Assembly: GCA_008711295.1 (NCBI GenBank)
Contig: VUYV01000044.1
Span: forward strand, 1,423,713-1,487,712
Direction: 5' to 3'
DNA length: 64,000 nucleotides
Source: Anarhynchus alexandrinus
Lineage: Eukaryota > Chordata > Aves > Charadriiformes > Charadriidae
Shown: positions 1 to 11,828 of the stretch, in pieces
Layout: each line of letters begins with the position of its first letter
How positions within the stretch are numbered: position 1 is the stretch's first letter
Position numbers and translations under genes: made by a program
The notes under the pieces: generated by a model
What the model was told of the DNA's origin: nothing
Database searches by the model: none
What the model saw: the letters and a program-made list of their open reading frames with translations, nothing else

Positions 1-1060
1 TTGCGACACAAAAATGATTGTTTGTGTACTTAAAACTGACAACTGAACACATGTTTTGCCGCTGAAATTTACAAGTCTCTATATTTTTAAAATTCCTTCC
101 TCTTATCTTTATACTCTTGAGGACACTCAGACATGACTTAACATGGATTGTGCGCAATGAATGTTAACATTGTGCATTGACTGGTGCAAATCATTGCTTG
201 CCAGGCTGTCTTGCTTTGCACTACAAACCAGTGCATGCATAAAATACAGTTTCAGAGATACATCCATTGGTTAATTACTGAACATCTCAGGATTATAGAG
301 ATAACAAAGACAACATATTTCTTTGCTTATCAGTTCAAAAAGTTGTGTTAATAAACAGTTCAGCTCCAAAATGTGCTTTTTCTAAAAAAAAGAAACAAAA
401 AAACTTTTCTCTGAATATAAATGTTTCCAGGAGTTTTATATTTTTATTTTACAGTTTTTAATATTTGCTTTTCTTAAAATTTATTTTCCACTTAAACTAA
501 CCAGAAAATAAATGTTACACCAGGCTGTATCTGTGTACGTGACAAGCAGGGTTTTTTTATTCTGTATAATTTTAAAATTTGTAATTTATGTCAATGTTTC
601 TGCAGGGTAAAGACTAGACAAGCAACGATAAATCAGTAAAAGTGATTATATTTAATGTGCCATCAAATCTATGGCATCTGCTAAATTAAAATGTAACAAA
701 AACATGTTTGCAGTTTTTTAAATATTACCAGTTATTTGTGATTATATATAAAAAGTGTGAAAGACAGAAATACGATTTATAAATTGGCAGTGTTCCCTAC
801 AACTCTGTAGATTATATATTAATATTTTTCTGCTACATAGAGTTGGATTTCAACCAGGCAATGTCATGAATCTAAGAGCAATGCCACTTTTCTTGGAGGG
901 AAAAAAAAAGAAGAAAAGGAAGAAAAAAAAAACCAACAAAAAAACCCAACCCCCCAAAGATTAAATATATTCAATTATGGCCAATTAGAAGGTTCTGTTC
1001 CTTAAACAGCTCTGAGAAAAATGGAGAGGGAGAAGAGGGGAGACAGTGAGTTAACCCTTC
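1..1060 (+). repeat. 1,060-bp direct repeat, copy 1 (abuts assembly gap)
   Basis: Bases 1-1,060 reappear at 2,526-3,585 with a constant offset of 2,525 and no net indel. I see one substitution, C at 711 versus A at 3,236. The copy runs exactly up to the first N at 1,061, and its left edge is the window edge, so the homology may extend further left. The content is AT-rich noncoding DNA with no recognised gene. Confidence 0.95.
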
Positions 1061-1772
1061 NNNNNNNNNNNNNNNNNNNNNNNNNNNNNNNNNNNNNNNN
1101 NNNNNNNNNNNNNNNNNNNNNNNNNNNNNNNNNNNNNNNNNNNNNNNNNNNNNNNNNNNNNNNNNNNNNNNNNNNNNNNNNNNNNNNNNNNNNNNNNNNN
1201 NNNNNNNNNNNNNNNNNNNNNNNNNNNNNNNNNNNNNNNNNNNNNNNNNNNNNNNNNNNNNNNNNNNNNNNNNNNNNNNNNNNNNNNNNNNNNNNNNNNN
1301 NNNNNNNNNNNNNNNNNNNNNNNNNNNNNNNNNNNNNNNNNNNNNNNNNNNNNNNNNNNNNNNNNNNNNNNNNNNNNNNNNNNNNNNNNNNNNNNNNNNN
1401 NNNNNNNNNNNNNNNNNNNNNNNNNNNNNNNNNNNNNNNNNNNNNNNNNNNNNNNNNNNNNNNNNNNNNNNNNNNNNNNNNNNNNNNNNNNNNNNNNNNN
1501 NNNNNNNNNNNNNNNNNNNNNNNNNNNNNNNNNNNNNNNNNNNNNNNNNNNNNNNNNNNNNNNNNNNNNNNNNNNNNNNNNNNNNNNNNNNNNNNNNNNN
1601 NNNNNNNNNNNNNNNNNNNNNNNNNNNNNNNNNNNNNNNNNNNNNNNNNNNNNNNNNNNNNNNNNNNNNNNNNNNNNNNNNNNNNNNNNNNNNNNNNNNN
1701 NNNNNNNNNNNNNNNNNNNNNNNNNNNNNNNNNNNNNNNNNNNNNNNNNNNNNNNNNNNNNNNNNNNNNNNN
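1061..1772. other. Assembly gap (712 N)
   Basis: This is an uninterrupted run of N. It is flanked on the left by copy 1 of the 1,060-bp repeat and on the right by a G homopolymer (1,773-1,781). The long open frames that appear across it are artefacts of the N run and carry no coding evidence. Confidence 0.99.
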
Positions 1773-2525
1773 GGGGGGGGGAGGGATAAGGGGAAGTTGC
1801 AAAAAGGTATTCCGTATCATTAAAAAAAAAAAATTCTCTGTTCTTTAAAGAACTAAGACAGAAATGGGAACTGCCTCCTCTGGGCACAGAATTTTCCTTT
1901 TATTTCACTCCTCTCTCATAGCTGCAAAGATTGAGGTTGTGCCACTCATACAACACCCACGCACAGAACACAACTCATTTTACAAAGGGAGTTACAGAGC
2001 ACTCCAAGACATCTACATCCAGCTGTAGCATCCTCCTGAACAGCCTACAGAAAGGAAGGACAGGACATCTACATCCAATCTACTCAGAAATGCTAGTTTT
2101 TGATTATGCAATGGAGTAAAGGGATTTCCAACTGAAGTATTTCAATCTCAGATGCAGCTTTAAATAGCTTAAGGCTATAAGAGTTCTAAATATGATAGAA
2201 TCTAAATTCAAGAACTAAAACACATAAGTAGTAAGACGTATCAGCTGCTCATACACTTGTCTATTTGTTAATTGTGCTTAACCCCAAAAAACAACCACCA
2301 CCAAAAAAAACTATGAGGAGAGAACTCAGCAAAAAGAACATTACACAGGAAGACACAAAGAGGTGGCAGGAGTGATGATGTGTGAACAATGCAGGTAGGC
2401 AGAGGAAACTAGAGGTTTTTTTAAATGTAAACGCAATTTTAGTATTTCCTAGAAAAAAGGATGTTATTCTGCTTAACTGATTTTTTTAAAAAAGAAGTCT
2501 CTGTCATCCTTCCCCATGTCCTCCT
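1773..2525. other. Sequence between gap and repeat copy 2
   Basis: This is 753 bp of unique AT-rich sequence opening with a G-run and followed by an A-run. A short internal repeat, acatctacatcca, occurs near 2,010 and again near 2,066. The only other notable content is the diverged ~100-bp repeat at 2,263-2,361. No gene is recognised. Confidence 0.7.
2263..2361 (+). repeat. Diverged ~100-bp direct repeat, copy 1
   Basis: The segment running from the attgtgcttaacccc region through ctatgaggagagaactcagc is repeated at 3,649-3,749. A 43-bp core (2,311-2,353) is identical to 3,703-3,745, while the flanking A/C-rich part carries substitutions and indels. This divergence is far greater than that of the 1,060-bp repeat. 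Confidence 0.85.
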
Positions 2526-3585
2526 TTGCGACACAAAAATGATTGTTTGTGTACTTAAAACTGACAACTGAACACATGTTTTGCCGCTGAAATTTACAAG
2601 TCTCTATATTTTTAAAATTCCTTCCTCTTATCTTTATACTCTTGAGGACACTCAGACATGACTTAACATGGATTGTGCGCAATGAATGTTAACATTGTGC
2701 ATTGACTGGTGCAAATCATTGCTTGCCAGGCTGTCTTGCTTTGCACTACAAACCAGTGCATGCATAAAATACAGTTTCAGAGATACATCCATTGGTTAAT
2801 TACTGAACATCTCAGGATTATAGAGATAACAAAGACAACATATTTCTTTGCTTATCAGTTCAAAAAGTTGTGTTAATAAACAGTTCAGCTCCAAAATGTG
2901 CTTTTTCTAAAAAAAAGAAACAAAAAAACTTTTCTCTGAATATAAATGTTTCCAGGAGTTTTATATTTTTATTTTACAGTTTTTAATATTTGCTTTTCTT
3001 AAAATTTATTTTCCACTTAAACTAACCAGAAAATAAATGTTACACCAGGCTGTATCTGTGTACGTGACAAGCAGGGTTTTTTTATTCTGTATAATTTTAA
3101 AATTTGTAATTTATGTCAATGTTTCTGCAGGGTAAAGACTAGACAAGCAACGATAAATCAGTAAAAGTGATTATATTTAATGTGCCATCAAATCTATGGC
3201 ATCTGCTAAATTAAAATGTAACAAAAACATGTTTGAAGTTTTTTAAATATTACCAGTTATTTGTGATTATATATAAAAAGTGTGAAAGACAGAAATACGA
3301 TTTATAAATTGGCAGTGTTCCCTACAACTCTGTAGATTATATATTAATATTTTTCTGCTACATAGAGTTGGATTTCAACCAGGCAATGTCATGAATCTAA
3401 GAGCAATGCCACTTTTCTTGGAGGGAAAAAAAAAGAAGAAAAGGAAGAAAAAAAAAACCAACAAAAAAACCCAACCCCCCAAAGATTAAATATATTCAAT
3501 TATGGCCAATTAGAAGGTTCTGTTCCTTAAACAGCTCTGAGAAAAATGGAGAGGGAGAAGAGGGGAGACAGTGAGTTAACCCTTC
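2526..3585 (+). repeat. 1,060-bp direct repeat, copy 2
   Basis: This copy is essentially identical to bases 1-1,060 and in the same orientation. Its right edge continues into unique sequence at 3,586, whereas copy 1 ends at the gap. The near identity points either to two versions of one locus placed in tandem by the assembler or to a very recent duplication. Confidence 0.95.
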
Positions 3586-3648
3586 TTCATCCTGTTCTGT
3601 ATCCACACCACTGGCATCCCATCTTTCCCTGTCAAAGTCCAGGCACCG

Positions 3649-3749
3649 CATTTGCTAATTGTGCTCAACCCCAAAAACACAACCAACAAAAAAACCTCCC
3701 ACCTATGAGGAGAGAACTCAGCAAAAAGAACATTACACAGGAAGATCCA
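3649..3749 (+). repeat. Diverged ~100-bp direct repeat, copy 2
   Basis: This is the partner of 2,263-2,361, with an identical 43-bp core at 3,703-3,745. It begins only about 64 bp after the end of the 1,060-bp copy 2. The corresponding element after copy 1 is about 1.2 kb away, beyond the gap. Confidence 0.85.
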
Positions 3750-6526
3750 AAGGCTGTGTTTGCCTCACTGTTGGGCTTTCCCTTTCAAGAAGATTTTTAA
3801 TCTGGTCGCTCAGCTTTTTGCATCCAGGCTTTTCTTTCCCTCCTAGGACCAATGAAGCAATACATAATTACTGTCCTAAATTGCACATGGAGTTGTGTAC
3901 ATTATGAGATACTTTTAAAGGATCAGAGGTGGAATGTGCATTTCTGGCTGGAGTCTGAGCAATTCCTTAAGAGAACAGACGTCAAACAAGAAACAACCTC
4001 TGTGACACGCACCGGGCTATCAAGAGCCTGTAGGGCTGCGTCTATCATGTGCTGCACATTCCTGGTGTTGGGAGGAAGGAGACAGAAAGGACTGCTCCTA
4101 ATCCCCACCCCCAATGGTGTGATTAACTCATGATCACCACTCCCCTAGGGTTTTCTTCTTGCTGACATAAATGCTCTTTATTAAGAGAAAAAGGCTATTT
4201 TTGTTCAGAGATTGGTTTACACAACAGCTGCTTCTACTCTTAAGTAGTGTAGTTCACACTAATTAATACAGAGTCATACAATTATTATCAGTGAGACAGA
4301 GCTGCCTTAATCCAAAACATTCCCCTGGAAATATTTACTCAGCAAGCTTTCCAGTGTACATACACGCACTGGAGTTTTAAGTCACTCACACAGTATATGG
4401 TCTCAAGGTCTGCGCATCTGTTTGCCTTTCCTTCTTTTCTTCTCACCAAATCATAATGCCCATCACAGCAAGCACAGTTTTGTTTTGTTCGAGCCTAGTC
4501 CAAGCCCCTTTCTCACTTTTAAGGAAATTCTATAATGAAGCTCATCGCTAACAAACATTCAGAACTCCTACAGCCCCAAATAGACTTAAAATTATTTGCT
4601 GAACTTAGAAAGCAAGAAAAAGAAGTGGAAGTCAAATTAGGAAGGGTTTGGACTGGGGATAAAACTAATTTACTGACCAACAAATTCTGTGCTAATTTTC
4701 TTGCATGCTGTCTGAAGCAGAAAAAAACCCCAGTATTAGGGACAAAAGGAAAGCAACCAAAATTTAAAAACAAACAAAAAACAATGAAAAAAACCTGTTT
4801 ACAGTCAGCCATTCAAAAGCTGCGATGTTTGGTTCACAAAAAAAAGGAAACTACAAATAAAATTGAAATTTATAATCACCGTCATTTGAATCATTGTTTT
4901 GCCTCCATCATTTGTTAGTTCAAAAAACCAAGCAGCTTCATTAGAGGATGAGAAGGCATAGGATCACCAATTGCAGGATGCCATACTTTATAGTGGAAAT
5001 TACTGGTCATATACACTTAAGGTGTACCTGCAGTTGGAGATATTCCAGTATATTATTACTAATTAAGTAACCCAAATTAACTCCATGATAGATGCTATTA
5101 TTCTGAAGAATACTCATATATGGTATTAATAAAAAGTAGTTAGAATATTTTAAATATGTGCCTTACCCTACTATTTAGGTGACTTTCAAACACATACAAG
5201 TCTGATTTACTGTGTTCATACTATCTTTATCAAACCTAACTATTTAGCTATAATAAATACTTACGCTATGACAAGGTCATATCAAAGTTATCAGAAAATC
5301 TGGATGTTCACAAACTCTTGCTAAAAACAAAGTGAAAGAGGAAAGTAGGGTAGCTCTGGTCTATTTGACTTTTCTAATCAGTTGGAATACAATAGTATCT
5401 GTTTGCCCTGGGAATTAGATAAAATAAGATCCAATCCCCATGAATACAAAACAGTTATTTCAGGAGCAATAACTGCAGTTCAGTAGCAAAGGGAGAGCAA
5501 ACACTTAATTTGAGGGTTGTGTTATTTTTAAATCTACTTTTTTCTCATGCTTGGAGAGTTGTATTTTCCTGCTCAGCACTAACAGAACCAGCCTGTATTT
5601 TCCCTTCATTGTTGTCATGTCTGAAACATGTGTCCACTCCAATACTGTTGTGCTAGCAAGTATCAATGAAGTATCAATTTATTCACTATGAATTCACTAC
5701 CTTTGAGAATCACCATCAGCTTCACTTTCTAATGATCACAGATATTTTCTGAACTGAACAACCCCTAGTAATGGCATCATGTCACTGACTGAGGCAGATT
5801 TGTTGCCTAACCAAAATGAAATTCCCCTCAGATTTTTCTTAAAACTTTTATTTCCTGTCCAGGAAATTTCAAGTAGTGAACAGCATGTGGTTTACATCAG
5901 CCTGTATACAAAAAGAAATCCATAGAAAAATGGAATGCAACATCACAAGACACCTCATCACAGCTCCCCCCGTTTGCTCCCTTCATGGCTATTTGTTCGA
6001 CAAGTGCACATGGGTCTGGGTGAGCCACACCAGAGCCGAACACCAGAGTCCACACCCCAGAAGGCAGGCAGAGTGCTGGCGTCAGAGGACAAATTTGTCT
6101 TTATTCTACCCCACTGTGGCTTGAAGGCAAGAAACACTGTTTCAGTCTTACCCTTGCTGGTCTTGGTTTTGGCTTTCAAGGGCAGCAGGTTTGTGCCAGC
6201 AGGCCTTTTGACATACACAACCGTGCACGTGTGAGAAAGTCGAAACCACTGGTTTATTTTCACAGGCCAATATTTGATCCCTATTAATGACTCCCTTCAC
6301 ACAAAAGGGTAACCATGACAAGAAATCTGCAGGAGATTAACACTTCATCTTTCAGTAACAGCACAAATGTAGAGATCAGTTCAAAAGTAAGAACCCAGCC
6401 ACTATCTCCTCTGGTTGAAGTTTCGAGGAAAATATAAAAGGGATCTCTGAAAGGAATCAAAACAATCTCTGATTTTCAGTCTTGAACACACACTTAGATA
6501 ACAATCACAGAACACACCACAGAGTG

Positions 6527-6542
6527 AAAAAAAAAAAAAAAA
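6527..6542 (+). repeat. Poly(A) run, 16 bp
   Basis: An uninterrupted A16 followed by an A-rich stretch, within intron 5. No retrocopy body is recognised upstream. Confidence 0.95.
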
Positions 6543-8252
6543 GAAGAAAACATAAGCACTATCAAAATACTTGGTCAGGAATGCACATTTTAAGGTCCCC
6601 ACATCCCCTGGTCTGTTTACCGTATTGGATGCCATAGGAACTCCCTTTCTGTGCACATGGATGTTGCTCACAGTCATCTCACAGATCCACAGGCTGAACA
6701 GGCACTGAATTTTCTCCACACTAACCCAAATAAACACAGTGGACTTAAACTGAGGCATCACTAGTTTTTCAACTATGTCTACATAACCAGGCTTCTCTAA
6801 AGATAAATTGGAGCTGGAGCCACTTACGTGCTTTCCTGATCTAGGCATCCTTGCCCTATCTAGACTATTATTAACACTGTGGAAGAAAAGTCTGTAGCAG
6901 TCTCACACATTAGTTTCTCCTGCTACGTGCCTAAATTGTGTGTGCTTTTGTTTGTTCAAACTGTAAGTGGAGTTGTGGATAGATTGACTGGACTGATAAA
7001 CTGGCTGTATATACATAAATTCCAGTAGCTACGTCCATAAGGAATGGTGTGTGAATGTCTGCTGCAAGATGGATTTGGGCGCAGCTGCATGGATAACAGA
7101 ATGATTCCACTGTGGAAAAGACATATTCTGAAAATTCAGCTCTGAAAACTCCAATTAGATGGAAAGAAATAATTTAAACATGAAACAGATGAAACAAACA
7201 ATTTAAAATGGAAAAACAGATCAGTATTGTGCTAACCAGCTTGTACCTATGCAAACCCTTATTCATGCTGAATATATGGACAAAGCACTGCAATCAATAG
7301 CTTTACACGACATACAGTTGATTCATGTGGTCAGCCTGTGACCAAGAGCACCAGCTCATCACAGAATTCTTACTTTCTCCCACAACTCAGGAAGGGACCT
7401 TTCTGACAAAATATGAGGCAATTTCTTCTTGTATTTTTTTATTAAATAATTTTCTTTTAGTAAATGTAATGTTGCTCTGATTGAGAAAGAGACTGACATC
7501 ACTGAAGACTGACGGCCATTAGCCACACAGTTGCTACAAGGCCACCGGCGATGCAAGCTCTTCCAGAAACTGCTTCCTCCTTTTCCCTCTCCTTGTCCCC
7601 ACCAGGCACATGACCTAGCCCTGACCTGAAGGGATGAGAGGCAAGTTAGCTCTTTTTAGGACTTTTGTTCTTTAGCTCCTACAGTAAGAATACTAGCAAA
7701 GGGGCCAATTAGTGCCAACTGCAGTAGTCATTTCTGCAATGACACCCCTCCATTGGGAACTCGTCTGAGACGACCAAACAGTTTTCAAACAAGCCGCCAA
7801 ACAGCTGTCAGATGATACAGGATTTTGATCATTACTGACCTGAACACACTCAAACTAGAGACCTCATGATGAAAGATGTATTCCATTTCCAGTCCCCAGA
7901 GCCATCCAGTCCCTCAGAACAGAGACAATTCTATCTGAACACAGCTTTTCAGGAAGTGGATAAAATAGCACTCACAAGCCTTAGTAAGAGTCTGAAGAGA
8001 AGTGAAGTCAAAAGGCATTAGTTAGTCAGTAAGTTACCCTGTCTGGTCCATCCATTACAAGATTTAGCAGCCTGTCAGCATCAGTCAGCTTTTTGACTGT
8101 ACCCATAAAAAGCCATTTTCTCCAGAGAGGATCCAACTTTTAGATGTGCAAACCAAGAAGGTAGTAGTGACAACAAAAGTCAGGGCTAAAAAAATTGCAG
8201 AATCACTCCAAGAATAAAACAACCAACTAGAGAAATACTTTCTTTGGTTTAC

Positions 8253-8354
8253 CTTAAGCAGAAGTGGATATTTGCAAATTCTCTGAATTGGAGTCAGCAG
8301 ATAACCCTCTAGTGGAATGTCTGTCGTCTTTCTGCCTCCCAAAAGCATGCAACC
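8253..8354 (-). CDS. PREX1: PREX1 coding exon 5 (DH domain conserved region 3, last exon found)
   Basis: This 102-nt exon encodes 34 residues: [20 protein letters not shown] followed by [14 protein letters not shown]. The L.TPIQRI.KYPLLL motif is the hallmark of RhoGEF DH domains, the long conserved-region-3 helix facing the GTPase. [15 protein letters not shown] is the P-Rex1 form; P-Rex2 has an N-D-V variant there. The acceptor is TTTTTTGATTATAG and the donor AAG|GTAAACC, both phase 0. The chain joins from exon 4 as ...TFLL-GCMLL. The next residues of the family (a segment containing SNINETKRQ and the Rac-contact asparagine 238) are not found downstream in the window. E56 and N238, the two residues whose mutation is known to abolish P-Rex1 exchange activity, therefore both fall outside it. 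Confidence 0.98.
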
Positions 8355-11300
8355 CTATAATCAAAAAAGGAAACAAATATTACTTCAGGCACAAAGCTTT
8401 CAGATGCTCTTTGACATGATTTTGTATTCCTACAACACATATTATGGTCAGAAAGCCCTTTGCCACACCTAAGAGACAGGAAATGGGACTTCATTCACCA
8501 CTGAAATACAGCCATCAAGCCTGCAAAGTTCTTCGTGCATCAGCAAAAGAAAATTTGCTGTGGATAACAGTGGCTGTGTAGAAAGGCATTTTCCCAGAGA
8601 AGTATTATACAGCTGGTAACTCAAAAATGCTATAACAATACAATAACAATCAGCAAACCTAGATGCACCATTACCGAAAAGAATCCAGCCTGCCCCCACA
8701 ATTGATACAACTACTTGTCTTTGATCACTATGCAAAGTTTGCACCGAAACTCTTGAAACCAGAAAAGTCTTGAAGACTAAAATAAAGCCTACTAACTAGT
8801 AATCATGTCATTAACTCTAGTCCAATCTTTAAGTCTGAAGGAAATCAAAGTGGAATTGAAATAAATGAGTCATCTGCATCACATCCACCAATTCTCTGGC
8901 AAAACATTATGTCTAAGCACAGCTGGACAAACAACATGGGCGCACTGGCTCTCTAACCAGCACACATGTAGCTCTCAACCAGTCACAGCACATGTTGCTG
9001 CTTGCCTAGCAAAAAAAAAAAAAGCTATGGAACATGCAGGCAAGGCCACCTTGTAGGTAGGAGGTGTGTGAGGCAATGAAACTTAAGGAAATCAGGTTTC
9101 CTTAATTCTGATGCTCAAGTTGGATTTCAGCATTAATTTTGTGAAATTCTGTGACTTCCAAACAGAAAGAAGGTGAAAGGCATTTCTCTACCTAGAGAAA
9201 TTACTACTCTCCCAGTGTTGTTTAAACAGAGTAAGGAAGAGGACAAGTATTGGACCAATACACCAAACAAATCCAAGTCCAAATAGCTTTTAGGCTGAGG
9301 AACAGAAGCAGCAACTGATCAACCCTTACAATACTCACACAATGAGTCCACATAAATCTGGAGGGGCCCTGTATTCCAGAAGAATCATTTCACAGATAAA
9401 TTTGTGCACACTACCTCAAAACAAGAGATGCTCAACTTCTCAGTAGATTATGAAAATTCAGTTCTCAGGATTGACATAGACGGGGAGTATAAGAATTGGG
9501 TATGGCACTGGAAAAAAAAAATCTACAGTCCTTGACCTGTCCTTATTTTGTCACAATAATCTGTAATCTCTGTGTGAGAAGGAAACACTGAGCTACTCTA
9601 AGCTTTTTATACATTTCCCTAAAGATGTAAAGTCTCTGTTATTGGCTGCTGCCAGAGATAGGTAGTGGACTCAGATGGACTTCAAATCTATTTCAGATAA
9701 ACTAGTCTACATTCCTATGTTTGACCATGAATCTGGACAACTTTGCTCCCAAAATCACCTCAGTTGCAAACCTGTCCTGTCAACAGAAGCTGAAGTTTAA
9801 ATTCAGTTCAGCCAAGATGTGCTTGCTTTGGGGCATCACTGATAACGTTTTCCCCTATGAAATGTGTGCTGTGGCTCAGACACACTCTGAAATTTAGCGG
9901 AGTTTTGGCTGTAGTTCAACAATCCTCCTCTTCAAGGAATGTTCACAGACATCATACATAAATCTCATTAGTCCTAACTGGTATTTTTACAGACAATCGT
10001 CTGTAAAATAACCCTTCCCCAGGCTATGCTAGATCTGTGGCGTTGGCTACCAGCTCACAATGCTCCCTGTCCAATTTTCCAAGTCTCGAGTGATTCAGTC
10101 CTTCCCATCTCTTCTTTCAGCCCTCTCTCTAGCTCTGGGCTCAAAACTGCCCTTTAACACTTACTGATTTTTCAAACACATTCCCACTTTCTATATTTCA
10201 GCAGCTGTGAAGGGACAATCAGGCCAAATCTATGCTCACAAGAAAAGCTTTGTATTTTAATGCAGCTTTCTCTGCATGGTGGCATTATAGCATTGGCTTT
10301 AGGAGGCAGTGGAGAAGAGAAGGGAGGCCTGGAAGAAATTACAGCAGCCACAGCAAAGCAGACACTTCAGCGTAGCCTCTCCTCCCATATTTACAGCTAT
10401 TTTCAGTGTCTTGGATTCAGGTGCTGCAGCAAGCCACAGCAGACAGTGTGACATCTTTTATGTGCCTCATAATCAGTTTGCCAGCTGCTGCCGGTAACAC
10501 AGACAGGACGCTTTTGCCAATCCAGTGGAAGTGGAGAACACTCCAATGTTGGGAAAGATGGTGTTTACATGCACTTTTGCCTCTCCTCTTTCTCATTAAT
10601 TTCCCTCAACAGAAGCACCCAGAGGAACTTGCGAACAAGGAAAGGGTCATTTAGTGACTCAAACTAATGGTTTAACAAGGTTCATTAAAACTCAGACATG
10701 ACAAAGAGATTCTGACTACCCAATAGCACAAGTGCTTGTCCCTGCTGTTCCCTCCAAGGCCTATATTTTGTGGCTAAAAGAATGCTCTGGCCCTGCTTGT
10801 GACAGACATTTATGCAGAAGTTTTCTTTTGCTGTACTATATTGGGAAAGAGCAGACCATTGGCATAAAGGAAAAAAGAAGGGCAGAAAGAAGAGCAGATC
10901 CTTTGCAAAAAGACAGCCTTTCTTTCACCTTGTAGCATTTACAAAGAAAAAAGCTAATGTGCTGAATTAGTCCCTCACCTACAGGCCAATCCCATTCCAA
11001 ATGCCATGCATTCATGGCCAGGAAAACAAGACACCCAAAAAATCAAGCAGAATTGAGGTCAAGGCTAGGAGGAGAAACATACAAGAAAAGAAAGAAAAAT
11101 AAGGAATGTTGGGCAGAAGGCACTGTCTACTGGTTGCTTCTCCTCCCAGCCCAGCCTCTACAGAGGCATTTGAAGGCTGTATGCCACAGTCCCTCCCAAC
11201 ATAGATACTAATGCATCAGGGGTGGGGTGGGAGTTGCATCATTTTTGATACAAGCAGCAATGACGCAGTCAAAACAACTCATCCAGACTATATTTCTTGC

Positions 11301-11723
11301 CCACAACTGGACTCATGGGAAAAAGGGTGTCAGAAGCAGGCCACATTTTTCTGGTGGGTCTGCAGAAGGTGAATTGGTCAGAGAACTGACCAGGGAATCA
11401 GATCCACTGGGAAGTAGTCACAGCCCTGCTGCTGACTTATTGCATTACTCCTTTCACAATCTTTCCTCAAATTTTCTGTTGCTTCTTTTAAAGAAAAATA
11501 ATAATAGTCTTCCCTGTTTCTGCTGAAATCACTCGTAACAGAGCTGTGCTTAGTTCTGTGCCTGAACTCATCAGTGATTTCAATACCTATCCATCCTGAG
11601 TGCTGCATACCTGGAACAGGTAATATCTGCAAAATGCCTGGCGTTCCCGAGATACCAAAGGGTTATTATGAGTACAGTGCAAAGTCAGATCATTAAGTCA
11701 AGAGTGCTAGAGAAGGTGCTTAC
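8355..11723 (-). other. PREX1: PREX1 intron 4 (3,369 bp)
   Basis: This lies between the exon 4 donor and the exon 5 acceptor, both with consensus dinucleotides. The content is AT-rich and unique-looking. The only simple repeat I note is A13 at 9,011-9,023. Short open frames around 10,260-10,650 and 11,227-11,632 show no recognisable protein similarity. Confidence 0.9.
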
Positions 11724-11828
11724 CAGGAGGAATGTTCTCACTGTTGGGATCTTGTTCAATTCCATCAGCAGTCTGAGTGCTTTCTCATGGTTGCTACAGT
11801 ACTCCTCGTACACAAAGAATTTGTCTTT
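11724..11828 (-). CDS. PREX1: PREX1 coding exon 4 (DH domain)
   Basis: This 105-nt exon encodes 35 residues, from [18 protein letters not shown] to IPTVRTFLL. It matches the P-Rex1 DH segment at about residues 139-173. [12 protein letters not shown] is the second conserved region of DH domains (the Y..YC.N...A pattern), which helps form the helical bundle that holds Rac. The acceptor is TTTTTCCTTGCAG and the donor is CTG|GTAAGCA. Both ends are phase 0 and join in frame to exons 3 and 5. Differences from the human protein as I recall it are conservative (LMEL for LVEL, RTFLL for RAFLL). The RTFLL ending also resembles P-Rex2, but exons 3 and 5 settle the assignment. Confidence 0.97.

Larger units (their letters stand above)
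1..8252 (-). other. PREX1: PREX1 intron 5 (5' part), containing an assembly gap and a local duplication
   Basis: This is sequence downstream of the exon 5 donor on the minus strand. I looked for the next P-Rex1 exon (reverse complement of codons for SNINETKRQMEKLE and SHIEGWEG) and did not find it. The region holds a 1,060-bp repeat in two copies, a 712-base run of N, a diverged ~100-bp repeat pair, and a run of 16 A at 6,527-6,542. The rest (3,800-8,252) is AT-rich, unique-looking DNA with only short open frames that I take to be chance. Confidence 0.8.

Noticed and set aside
1002..1887. Long open frames of 270-280 codons across the N run
   Set aside because: They consist almost wholly of unknown residues created by the assembly gap.
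4535..4918. Plus-strand open frame of 127 codons, lysine-rich
   Set aside because: The composition simply reflects A-rich DNA. No recognised family, and no promoter or splice context.
6402..6848. Minus-strand open frame of 148 codons
   Set aside because: It includes a run of phenylalanine codons from the A16 homopolymer, has no recognisable domain, and does not match any P-Rex1 segment. Chance in intron 5.
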